Below are positions 12,448 through 24,829 of a stretch of 64,000 nucleotides of DNA, one piece after another. Each line of letters begins with the position of its first letter. Within the stretch, counting starts at the first letter, position 1. Both the position numbers and the translations under genes were made by a program. Under the pieces are notes generated by a model. That model did not search any database and was not told where the DNA came from. It saw nothing but the letters and a program-made list of their open reading frames with translations. The DNA is from Gymnothorax reevesii (lineage: Eukaryota > Chordata > Actinopteri > Anguilliformes > Muraenidae): assembly GCA_029721435.1 (NCBI GenBank), contig CM056580.1, positions 77,215,367-77,279,366 of the forward strand, read 5' to 3'.

Positions 12448-12505
12448 CAGTGCTGTGAAAAAGTATTTGGCTGATTTTGACTATTCTAGCTTATTTGTCA
12501 TTTTT
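12448..12505 (+). repeat. Isolated Tc1 terminal-repeat fragment
   Basis: CAGTGCTGTGAAAAAGTATT at about 12448-12467 is the exact consensus start of the Tc1 family represented at 6538-8117, but the sequence diverges within 40 bp and no transposase follows. It is a degraded or truncated end. Confidence 0.6.
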
Positions 12506-13035
12506 AACCCCACTGTTTTTTCCACCCAAAACTAATGTGCTTACTGTTCTTGAAACACTGACTACAGGCACAATCATTTTCTCTTCTGAAAGGTGACACC
12601 CAGGAGATTGCTTACAAATTGCCAGAATTACTGAGAATATTCCGAATTGAGTAACAAGACTGAAAAGAAAGCGTTCGTCAGGCAGAAAGAAGGAGCATTT
12701 TTTTATTCTGGCCCTGTGGGGCTGTGCCCAAGATCATCAGCCCAGAAAAAAATACAGCCACAACCAGATGCCTGAACAACTGAGGATTCAAAGATTATGA
12801 CACTGTAACCAAAAATTAATATTTTATGGATTTTGTTTTTCTCTGTGTAATTTTCGTGCGTGTTTCAACATAAAATTTCTGAGAGTCAAAATTTCTCCAC
12901 GTTCCAAGTCAAGGTCACATTGGGATTTATGGTAGTTTTCCAACTTCCCCCCTTCAAGTCTTCTCTACCAATCTGTAGCCAAATTTTTACCCCAAGACGC
13001 TCCTGATTCAGTGCTCTCATGTGTGATCGAATATA

Positions 13036-15540
13036 CCAGGGTTATTATAGTTAATGAAAACTAAGACTAAATCTAAAACTAGCAGTGAAAAAATAATTTA
13101 GTTAACTGAAATAAAAATAAAAATGTCAATTTAAAAAAAAACAAAAACTAAATAAAAACTACAATGGACAATACAAAACTAACTAAAACTAAACTGAATT
13201 GCAAATAAAACTAGAGCACTGAAGTGCTAAACCCTCGGCGCTAAGGTGTGAGCTTTTAACCCACTCTTGACCCCACCCACGGCCACATTATCGCGTACCG
13301 GTATATCGTACGTTACGTGTAGCGAAACTTAAGCTTCTTAGCTTTTGCCTGCTTTTTCTACCGAACGAAGGCTTGTTCGAAAAATCGGACATATTTTAAA
13401 TGTTTCTATGAAGATTAGAAGTGTAATTATGTACAAATTGCGAAGTTTGAGTCACGAGGAGAGCTCAAATAGACCAGAATGACAGACAGACCCACAGAAT
13501 GACAGACTACTGTAACCCGCCGCCGCGCCTCGGGTTAATTAGCTTTGTTTTCGTTGATAGTTTGGTTTTCTCCCTCGATTACTGTCCTTTTCAGTCAGAG
13601 TTAACCGGTTGCTTCCAGAGGGGGGAAGCATAGCGGCTATTAGCTGCCGTAGTTGCTGCATGCATCAGCCGAAGATGTTGCTTCACGTGCACAATTCTGC
13701 CAAAAGGGTCTCGCTGCAAACGCACGGAGGTGTGGAGCTCCACTAACTGTTACTTCTCTAATTTAGCGCCGTCATAAGGGCTCACAGTCCATTGGGGCCC
13801 ACAAAACCCACAGTAGACGCCATGACAAAATTATTTTGCATAGATTTACCTAATATTAATACCAATTTATCAGAGTTAAAACAAATCCATTCAGGCATGC
13901 AATATTGATAAAATACATTTCAGTAACCCCCTTCTTTAAAAATGGTTCAAGCCATGCTTCATGCTCGTATTGGAAAATTGTTTGTGCGTTTTTGCTGGCG
14001 AGGTAGGCAGCAGGCAGGGAGCACCGCGCTTGCGAACATGATGTCCAAGAGCAAACAAACGCACACAAATCTGGACGCCAGAAAAGACTAGAGAGAGGAC
14101 AGGAAGAGCAAAGCGAAAATTCTTTTCAAAGAGAGGTGAGAGTATTAAACTAGCTTGCTATGTTAGCTGTTCAGGCTGGCTATTCAGCTGCTAACGTTAC
14201 GTTAAAGTAACATGCAGTCAGCTGAGTAAATAATCGCCTGACAAGAATGACATTACTCAGTTATTAACGGTATCATCTACAGAAAAGATCGGTAAGGTTA
14301 TGATTCGCCAGCCATCATAATATGCCGTCAAAAAATTTGGTAGCAGCAGCTTAGGACACGTTCCTCCGTTCTAATGAGTGGTTACTGCATACTCAGCTCT
14401 CTCTAGCTGTAATTGACTGTACATGCTAGGTTTGGCTAGCGAACTACATGTATTCAGTGCAGTAACCTTAGGTGTAACTTAAATAATCGCTTGTCAAGGC
14501 TGACATTACTTTTACCTTAATTGTTTACTAAAACTAAACTGCTACTTTAGCTTGTTGGCATAAGTCTTGCTCACGCGGGGGGTAATTTTACAGAGCTTGC
14601 CCTCCTCCTAACAATAGCAAAATGAAGCTGGGTGCTTAGAGCTATGGTACTGGGAAGCCCATTTAGATTCTGTTTATTCCAAGACTCGGTAGGTTAGTTC
14701 TTCATCAGTTGTTCCATGGAACATAACCATAAATGTTTACGAAAGTAACATGAAATGGAACAATTAAACCTTTATGCACTGCTACTTCAGAATCAGCTGT
14801 AGTCACTTCATCTGAACCTGACCCAGCAATAGATCCTCACCACCAGCAGTCTGAATATGTTTTTGATGGTGAGTAAATTAGTGAATAAGACAACTAATAA
14901 TTCACATGATGATACTCTTTGCTGAGTGGTTAATTTTAAAAAAGGAAAAATTGGGTGTATTGCATTAGGCACTGTCAAGAACACTGAGAAACAGAAAAAT
15001 AATGAAGAACATCATGATATATTGTCGTTGAAGAGTGGCAATGAAGTCGGGGCCGGGGGCCCACACCGATATTCTGTTAGGGGCCCCAGAATTCCAAGCA
15101 ACTGCCCTGCGCACAGTGAAGATGGTTGGCCCTCAAACATGGAAAAAGCTGTGGAAATAACTGAGCATGATGACTGCATGGGGTGAGATGGATTGGATTT
15201 TTTTGCCCCCAGTTATTAGTATCATCAGTGTCACATATTAAAAGATGGTTAAAGAATACAGGATTAATAAAGGACTCGGTAAAAACATATTTGCTGTCAT
15301 ACATTCTTTTATCCTTGTCAGCTTCTACAAATTAAGGCTTACCTCCTAATAGCTGAAAAACTAAAACTAAGACTAAAACTAAATAAACTAAAACTAGTGA
15401 ATTCCTCAAAATAAAAACTAAACTAAAACTGCTTAATCACTTGTTCAGCTAACTAAAACTAAACTGAAATAAAAAAAAAGCTAACTGTAAAACTAAAAAA
15501 TAAAAACTAATGAAAATTTTAAAACTATATATAAAACTTG
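13036..15540 (+). mobile_element. hAT-like element with 8-bp target duplication, transposase core lost
   Basis: The 8-bp word GAATATAC sits directly outside both ends (13028-13035 and 15541-15548), the target duplication length of hAT elements. Left end CAGGGTTATTATAGTTAATG and right end ACTATATATAAAACTTG are degenerate inverted repeats. Both subterminal regions are packed with AAACTAAAACTAA-type words, as in a common fish hAT family. Inside, 14038-14133 looks like a 5' exon ending in GAGAGGTGAGAG (a splice donor), and 14787-14870 looks like a small exon ending GATGGTGAGTAA. The rest of a transposase is not found, so the copy is internally deleted. A GC-capped insert lies at 13228-13541. Element call is strong; exon calls are inference. 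Confidence 0.8.
13228..13541. mobile_element. Possible GC-capped short-TIR insert nested in the hAT element
   Basis: TAAACCCTCGGCGC at the left (13228-13241) and GCGCCTCGGGTTAATTA at the right (13525-13541) form an imperfect inverted pair around about 310 bp. The interior contains GACAGACAGACCC near 13484-13496 and no open frame. Its general plan (GC caps, tetranucleotide stretch) resembles the elements at 51230-51946 and 59067-59452, although the end sequences differ. Tentative. Confidence 0.4.
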
Positions 15541-15777
15541 GAATATACCCTGTAAAGTTGCTTCCAAAACTCGTCTGCTTCATCAACAAAATCCCTCCTC
15601 ATCAGAAACCATTGAAACAATTTGCCATTGTAAAAATTAATCCATTGGCTGCCGTGTGCATCCAGCCCAGTGGCTGTCCCTGTAAACTAAATGAGTTTGA
15701 TTCTCCTGATTTATAAGAGTGAGGGCTGATAGGCTAAAGCACTTTCTGGTCATTAGATCAGTACAAAATAGCCAATA

Positions 15778-16653
15778 TGTAATGAACGTACGGAGACTCC
15801 AAGCTCGGAAGAGCGTCTTTTATTCACATTACCGTTGCTCATGGTCAGACAGAAACAGAGGTCAATAGCCAGAAATCAGGAATATCACAGAAACGCTCAA
15901 TCTTCGTCAGGGACAGGCAAAATGTCAACAAAAAAAAAAGAAGAAATCAGTCAGCACAGAATACAGAAACAAAGTGAAACTAGCCTAAGGGAATGGGGAA
16001 AAGGGAAAGGGGAATTGGAAGGGAAGAGGGAGACACAGACATTAACTAAACAGTCAAAGTATAAAGGGAGCTGGGGAAAACGGGAGACTCTCAAACTCAC
16101 TACACTCACTCGACGAAATACAATCAACTAGAGTACAGAAAATCACAAAGGACAAAAACTCTAAATAATCGCAAAAACACACTGAGAAAAAGCGCAGAGC
16201 TGGAACGACCAGGCAGAGCAAGGAACGGTCACAAATCAACAAAGACAAGCGGAAAAGTGGGGTCTTTATAAACAAACTAATTAGAGTGTTTAGCCCTAGA
16301 AATGAAGGACAGCTGAGAGGAGGCAGAATCTAGAACAGCAAAGGAAAGTGATAGGACAGATTGAACAAGTAAGTGTGCCCTGCTTCCTCAAACTATCAAT
16401 CACTGTGCCTAACTACTCTGCTCTAATGTGTAGTCCTACCCATTTCTAATCACCAGTGCCTCAGCTAAACTATTCTCAGGTGCAGACAGTTAACAAGCAC
16501 AGGAAGAAGGAAGCAGGAAGTACCCAACCAGAAAAGACGGGGGAAAAGACTGTGAATGGAAACAAGACACCACACTTAGACACACAAGGGAGCGAGAGAC
16601 AAAAGACAAGCATTCATGAAACATGAACAATCACACTAGAAGTAAACCTGACA
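15778..16653 (-). repeat. Candidate solo LTR (LTR-B), reverse orientation
   Basis: Read on the minus strand it starts TGTCAGGTTTACTTC and ends TTCATTACA, the TG...CA limits of an LTR. It holds a TTTATAAAG TATA box about mid-element (plus strand near 16262-16270) and an AATAAAAG polyadenylation signal close to its 3' end (near 15816-15825). The 876-bp size suits a gypsy or retroviral LTR. The flanks CAATA and CAAAG agree in only three of five bases, so the target duplication is not convincing. No internal retroelement sequence adjoins it. Confidence 0.55.
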
Positions 16654-17688
16654 CAAAGAAACAAATAATTCTAAACATCATGAAACTGAAAACATACAAA
16701 AACAAAGCATAAATACTTAATTCACAACACAATTCATTTTGTTCCCAAATGGCTGCAGTACAGTGTAAAGTACTGTATCATGAGTAAAAAAGGATAAATG
16801 TAGTGTGCGCAGCTACTATCTCTGTGTCAAAGTAGGTATAGTTATGTTTGACCAAGCTTGGTTATTTTTCATATTAAAAACTTTAAAGGGTTTTGATCGC
16901 TGGACTAATACCAAGGTATGAACATCCATATGTATTTACACCGATCTACCGCAGGATTAAAACCATCAGCCTAATATGGTGAGGGTCCCCATTCTGCAGC
17001 CTAAACAGCTCCATCAAACTGAGGGCACTCGCATTCCCAAACTCAGGGCTTTCCCTCAGAGTATTTCCCAGAGTATGACTCTCTCTCCAACAGCCTGTCT
17101 TCTTCCTACAGTGCATCCTGATGCCCTCTTCCTTGGTAAATGGTGCACATGTACCCAGCCAAAGCACACAATGTAAAAGAAAATGGGATTTACTGGACCA
17201 GACAGCCTTCTTCAACTACTCCAAGGTACAGTTCTCTAGCTCACGTGTCGATTGGGGGTGCTTTTAGAGGTGGACCGAGGTAAGAGCGGGCACTTTGACT
17301 GGTCTGCGTGTTGTCAGACACACAATGTAAATACAACTGAAATTCTGTGACTTGTGCCACACTCACCCTTCTGTCGGTTTAGACCAGACGGGATAGACTT
17401 CATAAACGCTTATGCATCGATGAGCCTTGCGCACCAAAATCCCTGTTGCCAGTTCATGGTCACAACTGGGACCACTTTGAATAGGTTCTCATCTGATGAC
17501 AGGGAGTATTCCAGAAATCTTGCCGCTTCATAAATACTGTAACTCACTCATCAAGCCGTAACTATCTGACCCTTCAAGGCCATTCAGTTCCCATTTCTGA
17601 CACATCCGACACATTGAAAATGAAAACCAAGTCTCCACTTATCTGCAGACTTAGAAATGTAGCATTATTACATGATAATCAACACATA
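16654..17688. other. Intergenic or unclassified repeat, no gene recognised
   Basis: Moderately GC-rich stretch at about 16920-17560 with short open frames on both strands (16946-17215, 16976-17176), none with a domain. Its wording resembles an old dispersed repeat, but I cannot assign it. Confidence 0.4.
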
Positions 17689-18097
17689 CAGCGCCCACCA
17701 TAATTATTGGCACCCCTGGTTAAGATGTGTTCTTTAGCTTCTAATAAATTCAGTTTTTTTCTAAATAAAATAGGACCACAATGAAAAAAGAGGAAAATCC
17801 AACCTTTCATTCAAGTGCAATTATTCATTGGGGAAAAAAATCCTGAATTAAGAAATAATTCTTTTACATCAAATCATGTGTGCCACAATTATTAACACCC
17901 CTGATGTTAATACTTTGTACAACCCCCTTTAGCCAATAAAACAGCACCTAATCTTCTCCTATAATGTTTCACAAGATGGGAGAATACAGTGAGAGGGATC
18001 TTCGACCATTCCTCTTTGCACAATCTCTCTAAATCATCCAGCGACCTGGGTCCTCTCCTCTGCACTCTCCTCTTCAGGTTTTCAGTGAGGTTGAGGT
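17689..18097 (-). mobile_element. 3' end of a second Tc1 family, truncated
   Basis: A TA dinucleotide followed by CAGCGCCCACCATAATTATT marks a clean terminal repeat at 17689. The inner repeat word CACAATTATTAACACCCC is present at about 17884-17901. The minus frame ending at 17907 encodes the Tc1 C-terminus with RRVQRRGPRSLDDLERL and HYRRRLGAVLLAKGGCTKY. The same tail occurs in the copy at 53165-56551. Everything upstream of about residue -65 from the C-terminus is gone, and the N-terminal junction near 18097 is abrupt. Dead fragment. Confidence 0.85.
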
Positions 18098-21000
18098 AGA
18101 ACAATCAACTTTTGTGCTTCAGTTCAAATTCAGGTCCGATTCAGGTCCGTCTTGATTGCCATGGAGGCCAGTGCCAACAGTCAATCCTGCCCAGTAGTAT
18201 TTCTTGTATACAGGTTAGGGCTGAAAATGTCCACTCAACAATCGTGCAATCTCTTTCCATTACCTCTCGATAGTAATGCGCTAACAGTGCGCCTGACCGT
18301 ATCTCATTCTAAGACAACACACGTACAGGTGCCGAGATGGATGCAAGTGCATTTGTCACTTAAATAATGTGGTGCTGGATGGGAAAATGACAACTGCCAC
18401 AATCTGCAAATCAGCAAAGACACTTGAATTGTGTGGGGCACCGCTTTGTACCAGGTGTAAGACAGAGACCCGGAAATAAAAATTTGTAGCAAGCTTTTCA
18501 GAAGTGCATTTCTGACAGGGAATAATATTCAATGAGATTCTATGATACTTTATGGAATGTATTTCTGACGAATGCATAATATTCTATGAAATTCTACAAT
18601 TAGATACGATCTCTGTCTGTGTGTGTGTTGGGGGGGGGTGATTGCTCGCCCTCGCTTGGGGTCCTCATAGACTCTAAAATTGCTTCCACATCTCATTAGT
18701 TCTGAATGTAAATCATTATTGCGGGCCCAAGCTGAAAAAGACCCCTGAGATCTCGGCATGTCACACTCTGCAGTCTACATGAAGGAGTCTGGTCCCACAT
18801 ATCGATCCTAGGTTATTTGGACCATGAAATACGAGCCTGTATTGATGTCCTCATTTCCTTGGATGGAATGCCCTATCGGTGGCTATGTTTATAGATATGT
18901 GACCTTACAAAAGGCTGCAAATGAAGGTCGGAAAAAGTTGCGCATTTTCAGTTTAATCCATATTTTTCATTATTAGGCAGTACAGTACTGGGAAAACACT
19001 GCTTATCTGTAAACAAAGCAGCCATTTCTTGAAACAATTTGAGTCCTGTGTATTTGAAGTGCATTCACTCCTTAGATCTTGAAGAGGTCTGTAAGCACGC
19101 AATTCCCCTTGAAACGATGCGCACGAAATAGGCACAGTGAGAGCATACACATGACTGAAAATCCAATATACAGTCATAAACATTTAATTTCTGCATCTAT
19201 CGTGCTCTTCCTTTTTTCATTTATCTTCAAGACTATTATCTACTCAATGCAACCACCTTACAGCTATTTAAATGTCACCAGAGCACTTTAAGACAACTAT
19301 GGAAGAACCAAAAGGCCTAATGTTCTTTTAATTAATTCCCCTGTATTGATGAATGGTTCTCTCTGAAGAGATAACGCTGGACATAAATCTCTTTCATTTA
19401 AGTGACAGACTGTTCAGTCAATGCTAGGGGATGGATTGCTGCCTAAATTGAGTTTTTAATACTGTATAGAGGCTTGCTTATGGAATCAACATCCAAGCTT
19501 TTCTCAGTCCCTTGTGCCAGTTCTAATCTCTAAGATGTAGGATACATAATACCCACGCCAACAAGAGCATTTCATCAACCAAACTGCTACCAATTTCAAA
19601 TCCAAGTGTAACCAAAGTCAAAGCTCTCTGATTAGAATACAATATGTAATGCTGACATGGATGGAAGTGCATAAACAATGAGAAAATTAACCCTCTCCAG
19701 CCCAATTTATTATATTGAGATATGAAAAATCTTTCATTCGTGGAGAATAGTTCTCATACACTAGTGGCTGCAGGTGGAACTAATGTTGTATTTTTGCAGT
19801 ACTGAGCTGGAAGAGTAACTTTATCAAACCATTTCCCATGTGGTCTTTATTTTTATCATCAGTCATCAATTGATTTATTGTTGCAAATTCGCAACATGAG
19901 CCTGGAGAAAATTAATGGTCTGCAATTTGCAAATAGAGTGTAGCCGCAGCTGAAAGAAAAGTATATGAGTCACATATTAGAATGGTTAGTATTTCTCCTT
20001 GGTTATATGGCCTTGATTTTGTGGTAAAATCACTTGGATTATGTCCTGTCATTTATTTAGTCCAGTGTTTACAATCGGTCTTTTCATGAAAACACAGTTT
20101 GAGAGCGAAAGGAAACAGAAAAAAACCCCAAAAAACTAAGGAATGCAGACGTTTGTCTGATCTATTTGCAAGTCAAATATCGAAGGAAATTTCTCCTCGA
20201 ATTTTAGACAATTCTTTAATTTTGTGGCACATAGGTATTTCTTAACAACATGAAATGAAACGCTCATCTGGTTTGCTTATGTCCTATAAGCTTGCTTGCT
20301 AGCTTATTTATTTTGCACTGTAACATTATACATCCATATATTCCACCACATTTTGTCTTGCTCAGATGATTTTGTATTAAAAATATCACAAATTATTATA
20401 TTTAAGCACTACATGACCACGCTCCTGCTGATACAGTAATTGGTGAATGGCTGTAAAAAATATTGAGATTCTCACCTATGCTCAATGTGTTGACAATGTT
20501 CATTAAAGGGAAATACCTCTACAATATATGAAATAGCTAGGATGAGTAATTACAATGTATTTATCTTAATAATGCTCCAGTGCGATACCAGCTGGAGAGC
20601 GATATCTGTCTCTTTAAGGCCTCCTTCCTTCAAGATTCTTCTGTTGTGATTGGCCAACCACAGTTCTGGAGACAGTGCCCATAAAATAAAGGGAACACCA
20701 CAAAAGTTTAAAATTGCACTGCTGAGGAATAGAGTTATACATTTATGCAAAACAATGATTCTTCACTTCCTCTTCCTTTGGAAGTCCAGACAAAAGGAAA
20801 TTTGTCCTCGGGCTGAAGAACACAGCATCTTCACAACAAGGCAATGCACATAAACCAAACTTTTCTCGCCATCCACTTCTACCTAGCTTTGTTTGAGGGC
20901 AAGCAAAACTTCCTGCTTGGCAAGAATTATGCTGATGTGTTACATTGTGAAATACACAAGTTAAGGAATGAAAACCTGGACAAAAAAACAGCTGCATAAG

Positions 21001-21269
21001 TAGTTCACGAGTTGTTTTCTAACCATTGCTAACTTTTCCCTAAACTTTCATGCTGTTTGAGCAAACGTTATTTGCTCTACACTGCTGAAATATAAACATG
21101 CAAAAAGGCAAACAAATAAATTAAATTGCTCGGAGGGCAATAACTTGGCAAAATCTCAATATTTGTTCACAAATCATTCTTTGGTAACCTCAGTTTACCA
21201 TTCCTCATACAGGGGCCAAACAGAAAGAGGGCAGCACAGTGTTGTAAATGAGGATTCCAATCATAAATA
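18098..21269. other. Intergenic DNA, possible conserved non-coding stretch
   Basis: No gene recognised. 18490-18600 shows two tandem-like copies of an ATTTCTGAC...ATAATATTC...GAGATTCT unit. 19740-20060 is non-repetitive and rich in homeodomain/octamer-like words (ATCAATTGATTT, ATTTGCAAAT), which is a reason to test it for conservation but not evidence of function. Confidence 0.4.
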
Positions 21270-21545
21270 TAGATGTCCATTAGGGCGGGCTGATAAATCG
21301 ATTAATTCGAATTTGCACTTTATTTCGATTTGTTTTAATGAAAATCAATTTTCTCATCAACATCCACCACCAACGCCTGCCTGTTGGGCTCCCGCAGTTC
21401 AGAGAGCGCAGAGTGCGTGTCCCCCTCCCCCCCGCGAGCAAATTTTTTTTCCCCACTTGAGTTCCGGACACCAACAGAAACTCATTTACGTACAGCCAAT
21501 TAGCAACCTTATGCCGGACTTCTGAAGGAGTGTCTCAAGACTGTT
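21270..21545. repeat. hAT-type end fragment, related to 25930-26110
   Basis: TTAGGGCGGGCTGATAAATC followed by ATTAATTCGAATT at 21277-21310 is typical of the ends of one class of fish hAT elements. The inner part (about 21440-21540, with CACTTGAGTTCCGGACACCA) is the reverse complement of sequence at about 26000-26110, so the two pieces belong to the same family in opposite orientation. No transposase is readable here. Confidence 0.5.
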
Positions 21546-22026
21546 ACATTTTTTCGCTCTTCATTGGCCTTGCACTAGTAATATAAAAATAACCAAGATT
21601 GCCTCAGCTTATTCTAAAAAATATGCATGCTCTGAACAGATGATTTTTATCAATCCTACCTGGAAACATTAAAAATGATTGGCAGGTTTGGAATCGGCCA
21701 CCGCATTTTGGAGAACACGAAGATTGATTCAAAACCTCTTTCAAAGTATAAAATCATTTGGCTCTATCACACCCCCCTGCCTGAGTATAGCTATGGTCGT
21801 CTACTTAAGATTTTGGTTCTATGATGCAGAAAGAAAGCATCTAAATTGACCTATATTAACAGCTGACAGCAAAGTGAGAATACAATTCATTAACACCACT
21901 TGCCAAACCTGCCGATATGTTTATAACGTTCTGTATCTAGGCTAGATAAGAATAATCTGTAGGCTTACAGAGTATTCATATTTTGGAGAATAAGATGACG
22001 CAATCTCGGTTATTTCTACTTTATAT

Positions 22027-22480
22027 TGCCATGGCCCCAATTTGTTATGACCTATCAGACAGCAAGGGATGACAGACAAAATTTGAACAAACTTCAGCAG
22101 ATTTAATTAAACAAAGACTGACAACTAACCTACAATTTATACTACTGACCAAGATTGACATATACAAAAAAAAAAATATTTACAGTCTCTTGAGATGGGG
22201 TTGCTTGGTAATGTCCCGGGACAGGGAAATACTCCAACACAGGCAAAAATCCACAAAAAAAACTTCACAGTCTTGAAAAGAGTGACAGGTCTGGTCAAAT
22301 GTATCCTTCTCCTTGCAATTTCTCCTACTACTTTACTCTCTCAATTTTTCTCCTTATATACTCTTTTGCAGCCCCCTCCCACCTTTTAGACTTTTTTTTC
22401 CTCTGGGACTTTCCCCTCTCAAACATGCCCTGGACATGCCCAAAACTTAGCTCCAGACTGGCGGTTGTTAACTGCAAACA
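22027..22480 (-). repeat. 3' LTR of the Gmr1-type element
   Basis: Shares TATGRYCYATCAGACAGCAAGG-like sequence, the AGATTTAATTAAACAAAG block and the GCAGCCCCCTCCCACCTTT block with the LTR at 25406-25659, but holds about 190 bp (22125-22310) that the 5' copy has lost. The inner boundary near 22450-22490 is blurred by the deletion that fused integrase to the LTR. Confidence 0.7.
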
Positions 22481-22489
22481 ACAGCTAAT

Positions 22490-23210
22490 GAACACCTTCA
22501 TCCCAGACTTTCTCGTGATCATAACAATAAGTCCTCATCATTGTCTTGAGAGTGGAATGAAAACACTCTAAGGCATCCTGACTCTCTGGATGATAGGCAC
22601 TAGAAAGAATCTGCTTCGCACCTAGTTCATACACTACCTGCTGAAACAATTTTGAAGTGAAATTGCTACCTCAGTCTGACTGAATTTCCCTGGGAAGGCC
22701 AAACGACGTGAAGAACTTTATCAAAGCCTTCAAGATTGTAGTTGCCTTGATGTTGCGAAGAGGTATGGCTTCAGGGAATCTGGTAGATGCACACATGATT
22801 GTCAACAAGTACTGATTTCCAGATCTAGTCTTGGGTAATGGACAAACACAATCAACAATGACCTTGGAGAAGGGCTTCCCAAATGCTGGGATAGGCTGCA
22901 ATGGAGCTACAGGTGGGTCTAACTGGTGTTTTCTAACTACCTGACAAGTGTGACAGGTTTTGCAAAGGTTGGAAACATCTTTCCAAAGCCCAGGCCAGAA
23001 GAAATGTTTCAGTATCTTATCAACAGTCTTGTTAACACCAAGATGACCTCTTAAAGGTAAACTATGAGCCATTGTTAAGATCTCATTCCTGTAGACCTTC
23101 GGAACAACAATTTTCTTGACCATTGCCCAATCTGCATTAGCAGTGATATCAGGAGGGCATCACTTCCGCATCAACACTCCATCCTTGAGATAATACCCAA
23201 CTGGAACTGC
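22490..23210 (-). pseudogene. Gypsy integrase (DDE), frame-broken by a stop
   Basis: Inserts retrotransposon cDNA into the genome. The zinc-binding HHCC module is visible in the piece at 22671-23123: H20 and H27 (GHLGVNK), then C54/C57/C60 (CKTCHTC). The first catalytic Asp is D91 in VIVDC and the second is the terminal D150 in REIQSD. A TGA stop then interrupts the frame; the same frame continues to about 22490 with GSNF and, further on, ALECFHSTLK containing the catalytic Glu. The C-terminal part after VWDEG is missing. Upstream, the frame joins the protease region through a single stop near 23160. Confidence 0.85.
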
Positions 23211-23212
23211 AT

Positions 23213-23995
23213 CTATTTCTTCATCCTCTTTAGTACACAAATTTCAGGATCTTTACTTTGCTCCTGAATCAACTGCTTTCTGGACAGAGACAAGTCTCCA
23301 GACACATCAGAATTACCAGACTCATCTGGCTGGCTGAAAAGAGAACTGATAAAAGTGTCTGATAAGTCCTCAAACGGAGAAACTATAGTAGGCCGAACAG
23401 AGTCATGAAGCGAACCACCTGAGTCATGACTATTCAATGTGCTGGTTGGCACCATATCATTTTCTTCTTGAGCCTTCTTAGCCATAACACGGGTCACTAC
23501 ATAGGAAGGATACAGGGATGGGTCTTCATTGCCATCTTCAGTGTTCGGCTGTGAAGGAAGATGGACACGGGGAACTTCATTCCCCCCAGCCAGGTCATTG
23601 CTTAGCAACAGAGAAACATCCTTGAAAGGTAGACTTGACATAATTCCCACCTTTACCTGTCCTGTAACTAAATCTGACTTCAAGAATACAGAGTGCAGAG
23701 GTACAGATACAGTCCTCCCTTCAATACCTTATACAAGTTTGAAATCCCCAGAAGCGGTCTCATCACGTAACTCCAAGGAGTCCATCAATAAAAGTGACTG
23801 AGAAGATCCGGTATCCCTTAGGATATGTATTGGTACAGGAGGAGAATGCTCATTCAGAGTCACAAATCCCTCTGACACAAACGGAAGAAATTCCTCCCTC
23901 ACAAAGTCAGCTGTATTAGGCTTTTTAGCCCCACGAGGAGCAGGCAATTTAGCAGATCGGTCATCTACTACAGGGGTTTCTACCTTTATCTTCAC
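23213..23995 (-). pseudogene. Retroviral-type aspartic protease region and linker
   Basis: The piece at 23729-23995 holds ILRDTGSSQSLLL, the D-T-G-S/A active site of retroelement proteases, preceded by a short linker from the gag zinc knuckle. The piece at 23213-23683 continues in another frame as the Ser/Asp-rich linker found between protease and integrase in this lineage. A break lies between 23683 and 23729. It would process the Gag-Pol polyprotein in an active element. Confidence 0.75.
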
Positions 23996-24025
23996 AAAGG
24001 CATTGGGTTTGGTATCCTTTTCTTT

Positions 24026-24812
24026 TTATTTCTTGGCTTTAAGGAACCAACAGTTAGTTGTAACATGACCAGATTTCTTGCAATAATTGCAAACTAGACC
24101 ACTTTTTTCACTGTCAGCTTTCACACTTTGATCAGACCTTTGACTGGATTTCTGAGCACCATCACCAGATTTGTCTTTGTCTTTGGGTGAGGAATCTTGG
24201 GTATCACCATTACCTTTCTTCTGAGTTTGGAACCATCTATTTTTACTGCTAGACTTGAATTTGGACTTATGTGTGAGAACATATTCATCTGCAAATTTGG
24301 CAGCTGATGGCATATTCAGTGCTTTCTTCTCATTAAGGCAGGCCTTAATATCATCCTTAACACAGTTCTTGAATTCTCCAACTAACACCATCTCTTCTGG
24401 TGAGTTGAAATCATCCTTGACCTCCATCGAAGTACACCAGCGCTCAAAGCAAACCTTCTTCTCATTAGCAAATTCCACGGGTCTGATTGTCAGATTTCTT
24501 CAGTCCTCTGAATTTCTGTTGGTAAGCCTCTGGAACCAACTCATAAGCTCTCAAAATAACCTTTTTGACTACCTCATAATCAGAGGAATCATCTGCAGAC
24601 AAAGCCGAATAGGCTTGTTGAGCTTTACCCTTGAGGACAGTTTGCAACATCAGAGGCCAGTGTTCCTTTAGCCACTGGCAACTCTTAGCTGCCTTCTCAA
24701 AACACTGGAAATACTTATCAACTTCCTTCTCCGAAAATAGAGGCACCAGCTTTACCTCCTGGCTAGCACAAAATTTATTTTCAGCTTCTATTTTAATTTT
24801 TAGTTGCTCCAT
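24026..24812 (-). pseudogene. Gag capsid (SCAN-related) and zinc knuckle, two frames
   Basis: The upper piece (24465-24812) carries the capsid-like stretch with AYELVPEAYQQKFRG, the hallmark that links Gmr1-like capsids to the vertebrate SCAN domain. The lower piece (24026-24478) carries the nucleocapsid zinc knuckle CNYCKKSGHVTTNC (C-x2-C-x4-H-x4-C). The two overlap by 14 bases in different frames, so one frameshift separates them. The order and motifs fit a packaging Gag protein that binds element RNA. Confidence 0.8.
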
Positions 24813-24829
24813 TTGGAGCGTTTCTTCTC

